Source: Candidatus Rifleibacteriota bacterium (GTDB taxonomy: Bacteria > Vulcanimicrobiota > Xenobia > Xenobiales > Xenobiaceae). From it: a stretch of 17,127 nt of DNA. A model generated the notes under the pieces. It saw nothing but the letters and a program-made list of their open reading frames with translations. It was not told the DNA's origin and searched no databases. The DNA is taken from positions 1 to 17,127 of the forward strand of contig CAAGRW010000156.1 in the NCBI GenBank assembly GCA_900772775.1, in the 5' to 3' direction. Position 1 is the stretch's first letter; each line of letters begins with the position of its first letter. Positions 1-7,048 of this stretch are shown piece after piece. A program made the position numbers and the translations under genes.

Positions 1-1
1 G

Positions 2-730
2 CACCGGCTGCACGGTGGATCCCGCATGCTCCTGCCTACCGCTCTTAAAGCCGGTCGTCTGACTGTAGATGTGCAAACTTTTGCTAAATATTTCGGCTTG
101 AAATACACTGTCTCTTCCGCTATTGGCAGTATCGACTTAATTGTTCCAGTCACTAAAGCTCAAGTGGCTGCTTCCACTCCGCGTTCTAGCGTTTCCAAAA
201 GCGCTGGTAAAAACGCCGATTCAGCTAAAAAAAGCGGTGGTGAAGTAAAGTACAAGCTCAATGCTCAGGGTAAAATTGAAACTGATGGCAGCAATTCTCA
301 ATCTCCTATTGCTGTCAATAGCATTGATTGGTTTAACAATGACGCCGGTGGTGCCTATACTGCTGAAATCCACTTTAACAGTGCAAAGATTACCAATACT
401 GGCAGCACCTCTTTGAGTGGCGTCCAATTCAATGTAAATGCTGTTCTTTATGATGGTACAGTAGTGAATACTTGGAGCAAAGATGTAGGCATTTTGGAAG
501 CTGGTAAGAGTTACACTTTCACTCCCGACAACCCTATTTGGTTTAACTACAACAGAGTGCCAGTCGAGTGCAAGGCTCTCATTATTCATGATCCGCCCAA
601 AGTTGACAAACCTGCTGAGCAACCCAAGGTTGAAGCTACTCCGGCTCCTGCCGATACTCCGGCTAAGCCTGCTGCTCCTGCCGAAAATAAAGAGCCCGAT
701 CCTATGGGCGAATTTGCTCCTTCTTTCTAA
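2..730 (+). CDS. Partial exported protein: copper-amine-oxidase-N-like plus FxLYD-like domain
   Basis: The frame is open through the left edge of the window, so the true start lies upstream and the in-frame ATG at 26 is probably internal. The first ~45 visible residues (GGSRMLLPTALKAGRL, then FAKYFGLKYTV and IDLIVP) resemble the end of a copper amine oxidase N-terminal-type domain, a small extracytoplasmic module. A low-complexity Ser/Ala/Lys linker follows. Next comes a beta-rich region with AVLYDGTVV, GILEAGKSYTF and ECKALIIHDPP, resembling FxLYD-type domains. The carboxy terminus is a Pro/Ala/Glu-rich tail ending in GEFAPSF. The composition suggests a periplasmic or surface location. Any signal peptide would be outside the window. 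I recognise no enzymatic motif, and the domain calls are by eye. The structured def leader lies immediately downstream. Confidence 0.7.
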   Translation, partial: HRLHGGSRMLLPTALKAGRLTVDVQTFAKYFGLKYTVSSAIGSIDLIVPVTKAQVAASTPRSSVSKSAGKNADSAKKSGGEVKYKLNAQGKIETDGSNSQSPIAVNSIDWFNNDAGGAYTAEIHFNSAKITNTGSTSLSGVQFNVNAVLYDGTVVNTWSKDVGILEAGKSYTFTPDNPIWFNYNRVPVECKALIIHDPPKVDKPAEQPKVEATPAPADTPAKPAAPAENKEPDPMGEFAPSF

Positions 731-740
731 GAGGAATTTT

Positions 741-815
741 GTCGGCGTCGGTTCTTAAGCTTTCGGTAGAATATCTCCGCTTATTGTTTTGAAGCGGCGT
801 CGAGAAAGCGCCGAC
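741..815 (+). other. Nested inverted repeat in the def leader
   Basis: GTCGGCG at 741-747 is the exact reverse complement of CGCCGAC at 809-815. Just inside it, CTTTC (760-764) can pair with GAAAG (804-808). A further hairpin, CCGCTT (777-782) with AAGCGG (792-797), sits within a 9-nt loop. The last three bases of the outer arm overlap the first bases of the hairpin at 813-878, so the two folds partly exclude each other. It may be a leader RNA or part of the upstream transcript's 3' end. The pairing is seen; any regulatory role is inferred. Confidence 0.4.
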
Positions 816-887
816 CGAGTGTCGATTGGCAGCGACAGATCTTTTCAAGAAAAAGTGTCTGCCTCTCGGCATTCGGTCTTGTTATTT
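813..887 (+). terminator. Long imperfect hairpin with U-rich tail before def (terminator or attenuator)
   Basis: The arms 813-825 and 866-878 pair over 13 positions with two G-U wobbles. The stem continues after a 2x2 internal loop with 828-831/860-863, 834-837/856-859 and 841-845/851-855 around a 5-nt loop. The U-rich stretch TTGTTATTT follows at 879-887, only about 15 nt before the def start. It could terminate the upstream gene. Because little room remains for a separate def promoter, it could also act as an attenuator or read-through signal for def-fmt. Confidence 0.5.
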
Positions 888-901
888 AAGGAAAAAGAAT
901 T

Positions 902-1489
902 ATGTCTACATTCAAAATTAGAACTAACGGCGATCCGATCTTGCGCCGCAAATGCAAGCCTGTAGAGAGAGTCGATCAAAAAATTCGCGACATTTTTGAT
1001 CGCATGTTGGAAACAATGTATGCTGCACCCGGCGTTGGTTTGGCTGCTCCTCAGGTAGGAATTTCCCGTCGTTTAATTGTTATAGATGTAGGTGACGGCC
1101 CTATTAAGTTGGCCAACCCCAAAGTTACTTTTTTGAGTGATGAAGAAGAATTGGGTTTGGAAGGTTGCCTTTCTTACCCCGGACTAGAGGGCGAAGTCTG
1201 GCGCTGTTCTAAGGTGCGTTTGAGCGGCTTAGATGAAAATAACCAGAGAGTAAGTTATGAGGGAGAGGGACTCTTTGCCCGTTGTGCTCAACATGAGTGT
1301 GATCACTTAGATGGACGTGTCTATATCGATATAGCTGAAAATGTACGTCCGGTAACAGCTCACCCCGAAGAAGAGTCCGAAGAAGGACAAGAAGAGGAAA
1401 ATACAACCGAAGAAGAGCTTAAGTCTGAGAAGCCCGCTGAAGAAGGAAACGAAGAAGCTGTTTCTGCTGAAGAAAACGAAAAGGCTTAA
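902..1489 (+). CDS. def: Peptide deformylase with acidic tail
   Basis: Removes the formyl group from the initiator methionine of nascent proteins at the ribosome. All three family motifs are present: GVGLAAPQVG at residues 44-53, EGCLS at 87-91 and HECDH at 131-135. Metal ligands are C89, H131 and H135, and E132 is the catalytic acid/base. The core ends near residue 150, the usual length. It is followed by a 43-residue tail in which I count 19 glutamates, which is not part of a standard deformylase. The start is ATG with AAGGA at 889-893 as a plausible ribosome binding site. fmt follows closely, the classic pairing of enzymes that add and remove the formyl group. Confidence 0.97.
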   Translation: MSTFKIRTNGDPILRRKCKPVERVDQKIRDIFDRMLETMYAAPGVGLAAPQVGISRRLIVIDVGDGPIKLANPKVTFLSDEEELGLEGCLSYPGLEGEVWRCSKVRLSGLDENNQRVSYEGEGLFARCAQHECDHLDGRVYIDIAENVRPVTAHPEEESEEGQEEENTTEEELKSEKPAEEGNEEAVSAEENEKA

Positions 1490-1491
1490 TT

Positions 1492-1497
1492 GAGGGA
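1492..1497 (+). promoter_or_regulatory. Ribosome binding site that fixes the fmt start
   Basis: GAGGGA lies 7 nt before the ATG at 1505. It favours that ATG over the in-frame TTG at 1490, which directly abuts the def stop and would add five residues not seen in the family. Confidence 0.7.
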
Positions 1498-1504
1498 AGA
1501 ATAC

Positions 1505-2440
1505 ATGCGTGTATTATATATGGGAACTCCAGAATTTGCTGTTCCTTCCTTAAAAAAATTGGCTGAGCGCTTTGAAGTTGTGGCTGTTGTTACTCAGCCG
1601 GATAAGCCTAAGGGGAGAGGCAATAAACTTACTCCGCCTCCGGTTAAGATGGCAGCTTTAAATTTGGGCTTGCCAGTTTATCAGCCTTTAAAAGTGCGTG
1701 ATCCAGAGTTTTTGAAATTGGTTGAGGAGCTTAAGCCAGATATCGTTTTGGTAGCTGCCTACGCTAAACTAATTCCCAAGACTCTTTTAGAAATGCCCCG
1801 TTTGGGTTGCGTCAATTTACATCCTTCGCTTTTGCCTCGCCACCGTGGAGCTATTCCTGTGCAAGCGGCTATTATGGCCGGAGATAAGGTTACTGGTGTT
1901 TCGACTTTTATTATGGAAGAAGGTTATGATACCGGAGCTGTGCTTATGCGTCGGGAAGTCGAAATAGACCCACAGGAAAGCGGCTCAGAGCTTATGGAGC
2001 GTTTAGCTGAAATCGGCGCCGATATGCTAGTCGAAACCGCTTTAGGATTAGAAGCTGGAACTTTACAAGCTCAACCGCAACAAGGTGAATTTAATTATAC
2101 TAAACCTTTTAAGCGTGAAGATCTTTTCATAGATTGGCATAAGACAGCCGAAGAGGTAGCCAACTTTGTAAGAGCTCTTTATAGCGAACCGGAAGCGGCT
2201 ACTTTACACAATGGACAAGTGTTAAAAATAGGTAAGGCTTCCGTTATAGCCTACGATGCTCCCAGTAGTGCTGTACCAGGACAAGTTTTAGGCCAAGTCA
2301 AAGGGCAAGGCTACGTTATTGCTACAGCTCAAGGAAATGTAGTTTTACAATTGGTCAAGCCTGCTGGTAAAGGCTGGATGGATGGAGCGGCTTTTATGGC
2401 CGGTCGTCGCTTGGCTGTAGGCGACATTTTGGGTAAATAA
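1505..2440 (+). CDS. fmt: Methionyl-tRNA formyltransferase
   Basis: Transfers a formyl group from 10-formyl-tetrahydrofolate to Met-tRNA(fMet) for translation initiation. From the ATG at 1505 the protein has 311 residues, the usual length. It opens MRVLYMGTPEFAVPSL, the canonical family start. The catalytic segment NLHPSLLPRHRGA places N104 and H106. EGYDTGAVL supplies D142, completing the Asn/His/Asp set. The SLLPxxRG loop is intact. The carboxy-terminal domain (about 200-311) is the tRNA-binding OB-fold region. It lies 15 nt after def and has its own Shine-Dalgarno, so the two are very likely co-transcribed. No terminator is obvious directly after it. Confidence 0.97.
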   Translation: MRVLYMGTPEFAVPSLKKLAERFEVVAVVTQPDKPKGRGNKLTPPPVKMAALNLGLPVYQPLKVRDPEFLKLVEELKPDIVLVAAYAKLIPKTLLEMPRLGCVNLHPSLLPRHRGAIPVQAAIMAGDKVTGVSTFIMEEGYDTGAVLMRREVEIDPQESGSELMERLAEIGADMLVETALGLEAGTLQAQPQQGEFNYTKPFKREDLFIDWHKTAEEVANFVRALYSEPEAATLHNGQVLKIGKASVIAYDAPSSAVPGQVLGQVKGQGYVIATAQGNVVLQLVKPAGKGWMDGAAFMAGRRLAVGDILGK

Positions 2441-2542
2441 CCAAAAAAAAGATGTCTTTGTAGCGCTGTGGTTTTTAGCTTCACTTGAAAAACATTTCTG
2501 ATAAGTAGGAAAAAAACGTTTCAACGTGAACCAAAGGGCCAA

Positions 2543-2560
2543 TGCGATCTAGACATCGCA
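2543..2560 (+). other. Small hairpin upstream of the ferredoxin gene
   Basis: TGCGAT (2543-2548) and ATCGCA (2555-2560) form a 6-bp perfect stem with a 6-nt loop. It has no U-run, so it is not a terminator. It sits ahead of the GAGG ribosome binding site (2573-2576) and could be a 5' leader element. The rest of 2441-2588 shows only A-rich runs. Confidence 0.3.
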
Positions 2561-2588
2561 ACACTTAAAGTAGAGGAATTTAGAGAAC

Positions 2589-2822
2589 ATGCCTCATGTA
2601 ATTACCGATTCTTGTATCACTTGCGGTTCCTGCGCTGAGAATTGCCCCGTAGAAGCTATTCACACTTCTGACAGCGAATCCCAGTACTTCATCAACCCCG
2701 AAGTATGCATCGACTGCGGAGCTTGCAAGAGCTGCTGTGGCGCTGATGCCATCTATGCCGACGACGAAATTCCCGCCGACAAAGAGCAATTCATTCAGAT
2801 CAACGCTGAGTTCTACAAGTAA
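2589..2822 (+). CDS. 2[4Fe-4S] ferredoxin
   Basis: Small soluble electron carrier of 77 residues, the clostridial-type 8Fe-8S ferredoxin length. Cluster-binding cysteines come in two CxxCxxCxxxC sets: C9, C12, C15, C19 (SCITCGSCAENCP) and C40, C43, C46, C50 (VCIDCGACKSCC). C49 is an extra cysteine. The second set has Gly instead of the usual Pro after its last cysteine, a common variation. The carboxy terminus is acidic. It seems to be a single-gene unit, with a gap and small hairpin before it and a strong terminator after it. Its redox partner cannot be told from the neighbours. Confidence 0.95.
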   Translation: MPHVITDSCITCGSCAENCPVEAIHTSDSESQYFINPEVCIDCGACKSCCGADAIYADDEIPADKEQFIQINAEFYK

Positions 2823-2837
2823 TTTCGTGAATTAAAT

Positions 2838-2854
2838 CATCCTTTCTGAGGATG
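2838..2854 (+). other. Hairpin just after the ferredoxin stop
   Basis: CATCCT (2838-2843) and AGGATG (2849-2854) form a 6-bp stem with a 5-nt loop, immediately ahead of the terminator. It may protect the 3' end of the ferredoxin message. Confidence 0.35.
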
Positions 2855-2855
2855 T

Positions 2856-2925
2856 AAAAAGCGGTCTGCACTGAGGCGGGGAGCGGTTTACCGTTCTCGG
2901 TTTCAGTATAAGCGCCGCTTTTTTT
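2856..2925 (+). terminator. Intrinsic terminator of the ferredoxin gene
   Basis: AAAAAGCGG (2856-2864) pairs perfectly with CCGCTTTTT (2915-2923). Inner pairings are ACTGA/TCAGT (2870-2874/2903-2907) and GAG-CGG with CCG-CTC (2881-2886 with 2891-2898). The strand ends in a run of seven Ts from 2919. The A-run on the left arm means it could also stop transcription from the other strand. Confidence 0.8.
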
Positions 2926-2952
2926 ATGTATTTTTTCCCTTTTGCAATTTTT

Positions 2953-2957
2953 AGGAG
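2953..2957 (+). promoter_or_regulatory. Ribosome binding site supporting a TTG start for metF
   Basis: AGGAG lies 6 nt before the TTG at 2964. No ATG in this frame lies between the Shine-Dalgarno and the conserved amino-terminal strand, so TTG is the likely initiation codon. Confidence 0.75.
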
Positions 2958-2963
2958 TACGCC

Positions 2964-3908
2964 TTGAAAAAGCTGATAGAAATTTCCGAGCTCAAGGATT
3001 TTTTTTGCACTAATCCGCCTAAAGTTTCTTTTGAGTTCTTTCCTCCCAAAACTCCCGAGGCCGAGCAAACCTTGTGGCATACTATTGTGCGCCTTGAGCC
3101 TTTGCGTCCGGAATTTGTTGGAGTAACTTATGGAGCAGGCGGCTCTACTAGAGAGCGTACTCACAATATTGTGACTCGCATTGCTAAAGAAACTTCTCTG
3201 GTTCCGGCTTCTCACTTAACTTGCGCTGGAGCTAGCCGTGCCGAAATTGATGAAATAGCCAAGCGATATTGGGAAGCGGGCATACGCCATATTGTAGCTT
3301 TGCGAGGTGATCCTCCTAAAGGCACTTCCGTTTATGAACCTCATCCTCAAGGATACCGTTATTGCTGTGATTTAGTGGCCGGTTTACGTAAAATCGGCGA
3401 CTTCGAAATAAGTGTGGCCGCTTTCCCGGAAGGCCATCCCGAGTCAAAATCTCTCGATTTTGATATGGAAGTTTTAAAAAGAAAAATTGATGCCGGCGCT
3501 ACCAGAGCTATAACCCAATATTTCTTTGATGCAGACGATTATTTTCGCCTTTTGGATAGGGCCGAAAAGCATCATATTGAGATTCCTATTGTTCCTGGCA
3601 TTATGCCTGTCACCAATGCCAAAAGTCTTTTGCAATTTAGTCGCACTTGCGGCGCCAAATTGCCGGATTGGATCGTTAAACTATTTGACGGTTTAGACGA
3701 TGTGCCTGGTATACGCAATATGTTAGCTATGCAAGTGGCCGCCGGCATGTTGTTAATTTTGCGCAAAGCCGGTATTGAATCTTTCCACTTTTTCACTATG
3801 AATAGGTCTGAACTGACTTGGGCTTTGTGCCGTATGCTTGGCATTATGACCAAGCCTGTTTCCGATTCGGAAATTGCCGCTCAAAGTGAACAACGCGGCT
3901 TAATTTGA
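2964..3908 (+). CDS. metF: 5,10-methylenetetrahydrofolate reductase
   Basis: FAD-dependent reductase that makes 5-methyltetrahydrofolate, the methyl donor for methionine synthesis. At 314 residues it is near the usual bacterial MetF length. Family motifs run in order: VSFEFFPPKTPEAEQTLW near the amino terminus with the FEFFPPK catalytic Glu, FVGVTYGAGGSTRERT, HIVALRGDPP, VAAFPEGHPES, AITQYFFDADDYFRLLDR, VPGIMPVTN and FHFFTMNRSELTWAL. It starts with TTG. It has its own leader after the ferredoxin terminator. Functionally it fits the one-carbon theme of fmt upstream, but it is probably a separate transcription unit. Confidence 0.96.
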   Translation: MKKLIEISELKDFFCTNPPKVSFEFFPPKTPEAEQTLWHTIVRLEPLRPEFVGVTYGAGGSTRERTHNIVTRIAKETSLVPASHLTCAGASRAEIDEIAKRYWEAGIRHIVALRGDPPKGTSVYEPHPQGYRYCCDLVAGLRKIGDFEISVAAFPEGHPESKSLDFDMEVLKRKIDAGATRAITQYFFDADDYFRLLDRAEKHHIEIPIVPGIMPVTNAKSLLQFSRTCGAKLPDWIVKLFDGLDDVPGIRNMLAMQVAAGMLLILRKAGIESFHFFTMNRSELTWALCRMLGIMTKPVSDSEIAAQSEQRGLI

Positions 3909-3927
3909 GCACATATTAGTTTTTTTT
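3876..3927 (+). terminator. Possible metF terminator overlapping its 3' end
   Basis: GCTCAAA (3879-3885) pairs with TTTGAGC (3904-3910). Alternatively GCCGC (3876-3880) pairs with GCGGC (3895-3899). A run of eight Ts lies at 3920-3927, but it begins about 9 nt after the longer stem, so this is not a textbook terminator. Confidence 0.35.
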
Positions 3928-4007
3928 GCTAAAATCAATTAGTATACAAAAGAATCTCTGCGGCTTTATAGCTGCCGGAGGCCGATCTTTTTGGAGGAAT
4001 TATACAT

Positions 4008-5360
4008 ATGCGCAAAGCGTTATGCGGTTTGGCTATGGCCCTTTGTATGGCTGCTGCTCCTGCTTCAGCTCAGGAATCTGGCGGAGGAGATATGCAAGTA
4101 CCGTATACAGAATTTGATTTGCCTAACGGATTGCATGTGATTTTGCACGAAGATCACACTATTCCCATGGTTTATACCAATATCTGGTATAAGGTTGGTT
4201 CCAGCAACGAGCAAGTTGGTCGCACCGGATTCGCTCACTTATTTGAGCATTTAATGTTTGAAGGATCCGGCCACGTTAAAGAGGGCGAGTTCGATCGCTT
4301 GTTGGAAGGAGTAGGCGGCAGTAACAACGCGTCTACTAGCACAGATCGCACCAACTATTATTGCTCCGTGCCTTCTTGCGCTCTGGAGCTACCTTTGTTT
4401 TTAGAATCTGATCGCATGGGATATTTGCTCGATTCTATGTCTCCCAATGTGGTCGATAGTCAGCGCGACGTAGTGAAGAACGAGATGCGTCAAAGCTACT
4501 TGAATCGTCCTTATGCTCGCATGTGGTTAGAGTTGCCGCGTTTGCTTTATCCTAAAGATCATCCTTACAATTGGCCTATCATAGGCTCTATGGAAGATTT
4601 GAGCGCAGCTGGTTACGACGATGTAGTCAACTTCTTCAAAAAATACTATGTTCCGAGCAACGCTAGCTTAGTAGTAGCTGGCGATATCAATCCTACTGAA
4701 ACCAAGCGTTTGGTTGAAAAGTGGTTCTCTGACGTCAAGCCAGGCCCTAAGGTAGAGCATGTTCAAGCTAAGCCTGTAGAACTCAATGGTATAGTTAAAA
4801 AGACTATAGAAGATAAAGTCGCTTTACCTTTACGCTCTCAAAGTTGGCCTACTCCGGCTCTTTATGCTCAGGGCGATGCCGATATGGATGTGTTGGCTTC
4901 CATTTTGACTAATAGTAAAAATTCTCGTCTTTACAAGCGTTTAGTTTATGAATTGCAAATAGTACAAAGTATCCAAGCCGAGCAATCCAGCTCTGATTTA
5001 GGCTCTTGCTTTACTATTAGCTATATTCCCAAGCCCGGTGTCAGTCTCGACGAAGTACAAAAAATCGTCAACGAAGAGATTAGCAAAATTCAAAACAATC
5101 CGCCCAGCCAGCAAGAAATCGATCGCGTAGTTAATATGACTGAGTCGGCTTTCTATGCCAATGCTGAATTGATTTCTGAGAAGGCCGATATGCTCAATAG
5201 TTACTATTGGCACTTTGGCAAGCCAGATTCTTTCTCAGCTGACTTAGATCGCTATCGCAAAGTAACTCCTCAGTCTGTTTCTGCTTGCGCCAAGAAGTAT
5301 CTTGATCTTAATAAATATGTGGAAATAACTGTTGTACCCGAAAAGAAGGAGGCCAAGTAA
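4008..5360 (+). CDS. M16 zinc peptidase, catalytic subunit (exported)
   Basis: Insulinase-family (M16B) metallopeptidase. Residues 1-21 form a Sec signal peptide with a hydrophobic core and an ASA-Q cleavage site, placing it in the periplasm or outside. The inverted zinc motif HLFEH gives H77, E80 and H81. The third ligand is E159 in VVKNEMRQSY, 78 residues later as expected. The second half (about 200-440) is the non-catalytic repeat of the fold, with SRLYKRLVYE. A strong GGAGG (3993-3997) precedes the ATG. The next gene starts 2 nt after its stop and encodes an inactive paralogue, so the two probably form a heterodimer. I hand-counted all 17 arginine codons as CGC or CGT. Confidence 0.93.
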   Translation: MRKALCGLAMALCMAAAPASAQESGGGDMQVPYTEFDLPNGLHVILHEDHTIPMVYTNIWYKVGSSNEQVGRTGFAHLFEHLMFEGSGHVKEGEFDRLLEGVGGSNNASTSTDRTNYYCSVPSCALELPLFLESDRMGYLLDSMSPNVVDSQRDVVKNEMRQSYLNRPYARMWLELPRLLYPKDHPYNWPIIGSMEDLSAAGYDDVVNFFKKYYVPSNASLVVAGDINPTETKRLVEKWFSDVKPGPKVEHVQAKPVELNGIVKKTIEDKVALPLRSQSWPTPALYAQGDADMDVLASILTNSKNSRLYKRLVYELQIVQSIQAEQSSSDLGSCFTISYIPKPGVSLDEVQKIVNEEISKIQNNPPSQQEIDRVVNMTESAFYANAELISEKADMLNSYYWHFGKPDSFSADLDRYRKVTPQSVSACAKKYLDLNKYVEITVVPEKKEAK

Positions 5361-5362
5361 AT

Positions 5363-6913
5363 ATGAAATTTTGGCTTACTTCTTGTATTTTTGTGTTAGG
5401 AATGTCTCTTATGGCTCAAGCTGAAACTCCGGTAAAAACTACTTCTAATGTGCAAGCTCCCAACCGTCTGGCGCCTCCGCCTATTAGCGAACCGGCTTCT
5501 GTAGTTATTCCCAAAATAGAAAAGCGTCAATTATCTAACGGTATTCCCGTTTGGTTTATGGAAAGACGCACCACTCCGTTGGTAACCGCTTGTCTTTTTG
5601 TCAAAGCTGGAGCTGTCAATGAGCCTCTTGACAAAATGGGTTTAGCCGCTCTGACCGCCGAATGTTTAGATGAAGGCACCGCTAAATATGATGCTTTACA
5701 ATTTGCCGAACAAAATGAAAGTATCGGCTCTTACTTTGGTATAGATCAGTCTTACTTTGGCTCTACTATTTCTTGTACTGTGCCCGGCAAACGCTTTGAC
5801 AAGGGACTTGATCTTATGGCGGAAGCTGTAATTCATCCTACTTTTCCGGAAAAAGAAATTGAGCGCTTGAAAAAGTTGCGTTTGACCAACTTTATGCAAC
5901 AGCGCGAAGATCCAGCTTCTTTGGCTAGTTACGCTTTTAGCAGACTCATTTATAGAAATGAACCCAACAACAGGCAAGGCTATGGCTTAAATGGTTTAGC
6001 GTCTACCTATGCCGGTTTAACTCGTCAAGATGTAGTTAGCTATTATAAGCATCACTATACTCCGCAAAATGCTTTTTTCTCTGTAACCGGAGCTGTCGAT
6101 ATTGATCAAGTAATGCAAGAGCTGGAAAAACGCTTTGGTAAATGGCACAAGGCCAAACTTACCGATAGCGAGGTGGCTGCCGAATTTAAAGCAGGTTTAA
6201 ATAAAAAGGTTGAAGATAAGCACGCCGCTCCCTTATCAGCTTTGCCCAAAACAGATTCTGGCATTGGCAAAGTTGTTTATGTTGTCGACCGCCCCGGAGC
6301 TCACCAATCGGTATTGCGTGTAGGTAGAGTAGGCTTTGCCAGAGACAACGAGCATTTCTTCTCTTTGCAAGTGATGAATACCGCTTTAGGCGGATCTTTT
6401 ATGTCTCGCTTAAACCAAAACTTGCGTGAAAAGAATGGCTACACCTATGGCGCTCGCTCTATGTTTGTTTTCCGCAAAGAAGCCGGGCCGTTCTTAGTAG
6501 CTACCGATGTGCAAGCTGACAAAACTGTGCCCGCTTTGCGTGAAATTCTTAATGAAATTGGCGGCATGAGCAAAAAGATGGCTGCCGACGAATTGGAACG
6601 CACGGAAAATTATATTTGTTACGGTTATCCTGAGTCTTTTGAAACCAGTCTCAAGCTGGCTCAGCGCCTCATGGAAATGCAACTTTATAATTTGCCCGAT
6701 GATTACTATGCGACCTATGTTGGCAACATCAGAAAAGTTGACGGCGAAAGTATGAATATTCCTCGTCTTTCTTTCTTCCGTCCTGAGCAAATGGTGATGG
6801 TGGCTGTGGGTGACGCTAAAGCTATTGCCGAGCAACTCAAAGACGAGCCCGGCTGGCGTATGGAAATTCTCCCTGTCGACGCCGTCATGGGTGCTGATGT
6901 GCCCTTGAAGTAG
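5363..6913 (+). CDS. M16-like partner subunit lacking the zinc site (exported)
   Basis: Second M16 family protein of the operon, 516 residues, with a signal peptide (residues 1-20, ending MAQA). A Pro-rich stretch follows (about 21-50) and then the M16 fold from IEKRQLSNGIPVWF. At the catalytic position the HxxEH motif reads LTAEC (97-101), so both zinc histidines are gone and only E100 remains. The substrate-binding pair R355/Y362 is kept in LREKNGYTYGAR. This is the known division of labour in heterodimeric M16B enzymes, where one subunit holds zinc and the other the Arg/Tyr motif. AAGGAGG (5346-5352), inside the end of the first gene, serves as ribosome binding site, giving tight coupling. 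Confidence 0.92.
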   Translation: MKFWLTSCIFVLGMSLMAQAETPVKTTSNVQAPNRLAPPPISEPASVVIPKIEKRQLSNGIPVWFMERRTTPLVTACLFVKAGAVNEPLDKMGLAALTAECLDEGTAKYDALQFAEQNESIGSYFGIDQSYFGSTISCTVPGKRFDKGLDLMAEAVIHPTFPEKEIERLKKLRLTNFMQQREDPASLASYAFSRLIYRNEPNNRQGYGLNGLASTYAGLTRQDVVSYYKHHYTPQNAFFSVTGAVDIDQVMQELEKRFGKWHKAKLTDSEVAAEFKAGLNKKVEDKHAAPLSALPKTDSGIGKVVYVVDRPGAHQSVLRVGRVGFARDNEHFFSLQVMNTALGGSFMSRLNQNLREKNGYTYGARSMFVFRKEAGPFLVATDVQADKTVPALREILNEIGGMSKKMAADELERTENYICYGYPESFETSLKLAQRLMEMQLYNLPDDYYATYVGNIRKVDGESMNIPRLSFFRPEQMVMVAVGDAKAIAEQLKDEPGWRMEILPVDAVMGADVPLK

Positions 6914-6922
6914 CGCTGGACT

Positions 6923-6973
6923 AGGCCTTTTGAGCTCTCGCTGTTTTTAGAAAGTGCAAAGCTCAAAAGACCT
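6923..6973. repeat. Inverted repeat after the M16 operon
   Basis: The 13-base arms at 6923-6935 (starting AGGCCTTTTGAGC) and 6961-6973 are reverse complements except for one base, with a 25-nt spacer. It stands directly before the main terminator and may stabilise the 3' end or be a remnant of an older terminator. Confidence 0.5.
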
Positions 6974-6975
6974 AC

Positions 6976-7023
6976 AAAAAGATAAGGCTGTCGGAAAAAT
7001 GCTTCCGACAGCCTTATCTTTTT
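6976..7023. terminator. Strong bidirectional terminator between converging units
   Basis: Two perfect 21-base arms (6976-6996 and 7003-7023) enclose a 6-nt loop. The left arm begins with five As and the right arm ends with five Ts, so it works on both strands. It separates the M16 operon from the metallopeptidase gene that ends at 7049 on the other strand. Confidence 0.93.
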
Positions 7024-7048
7024 ATGATGGCAAAATCAGCTGAGCGTA

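Noticed and set aside
1490..1504. Earlier in-frame TTG start for fmt, directly abutting the def stop
   Set aside because: It adds five residues not seen in the family and overlaps the Shine-Dalgarno GAGGGA. The ATG at 1505 gives the canonical amino terminus.
3926..4117. Short + strand frame overlapping the M16 start
   Set aside because: It lacks a ribosome binding site, runs through the signal-peptide region of the real gene in another frame and has no recognisable protein features.
5363..6913. Pseudogene reading of the second M16 gene because it lacks HxxEH
   Set aside because: The frame is intact, has a signal peptide and keeps the Arg/Tyr pair, as in known non-catalytic M16B partners.
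6923..7023. CRISPR-like or insertion-sequence repeats at the inverted repeats
   Set aside because: There are only two stem-loops with A/T-run ends between converging genes, which fits terminators; there are no spaced direct repeats.
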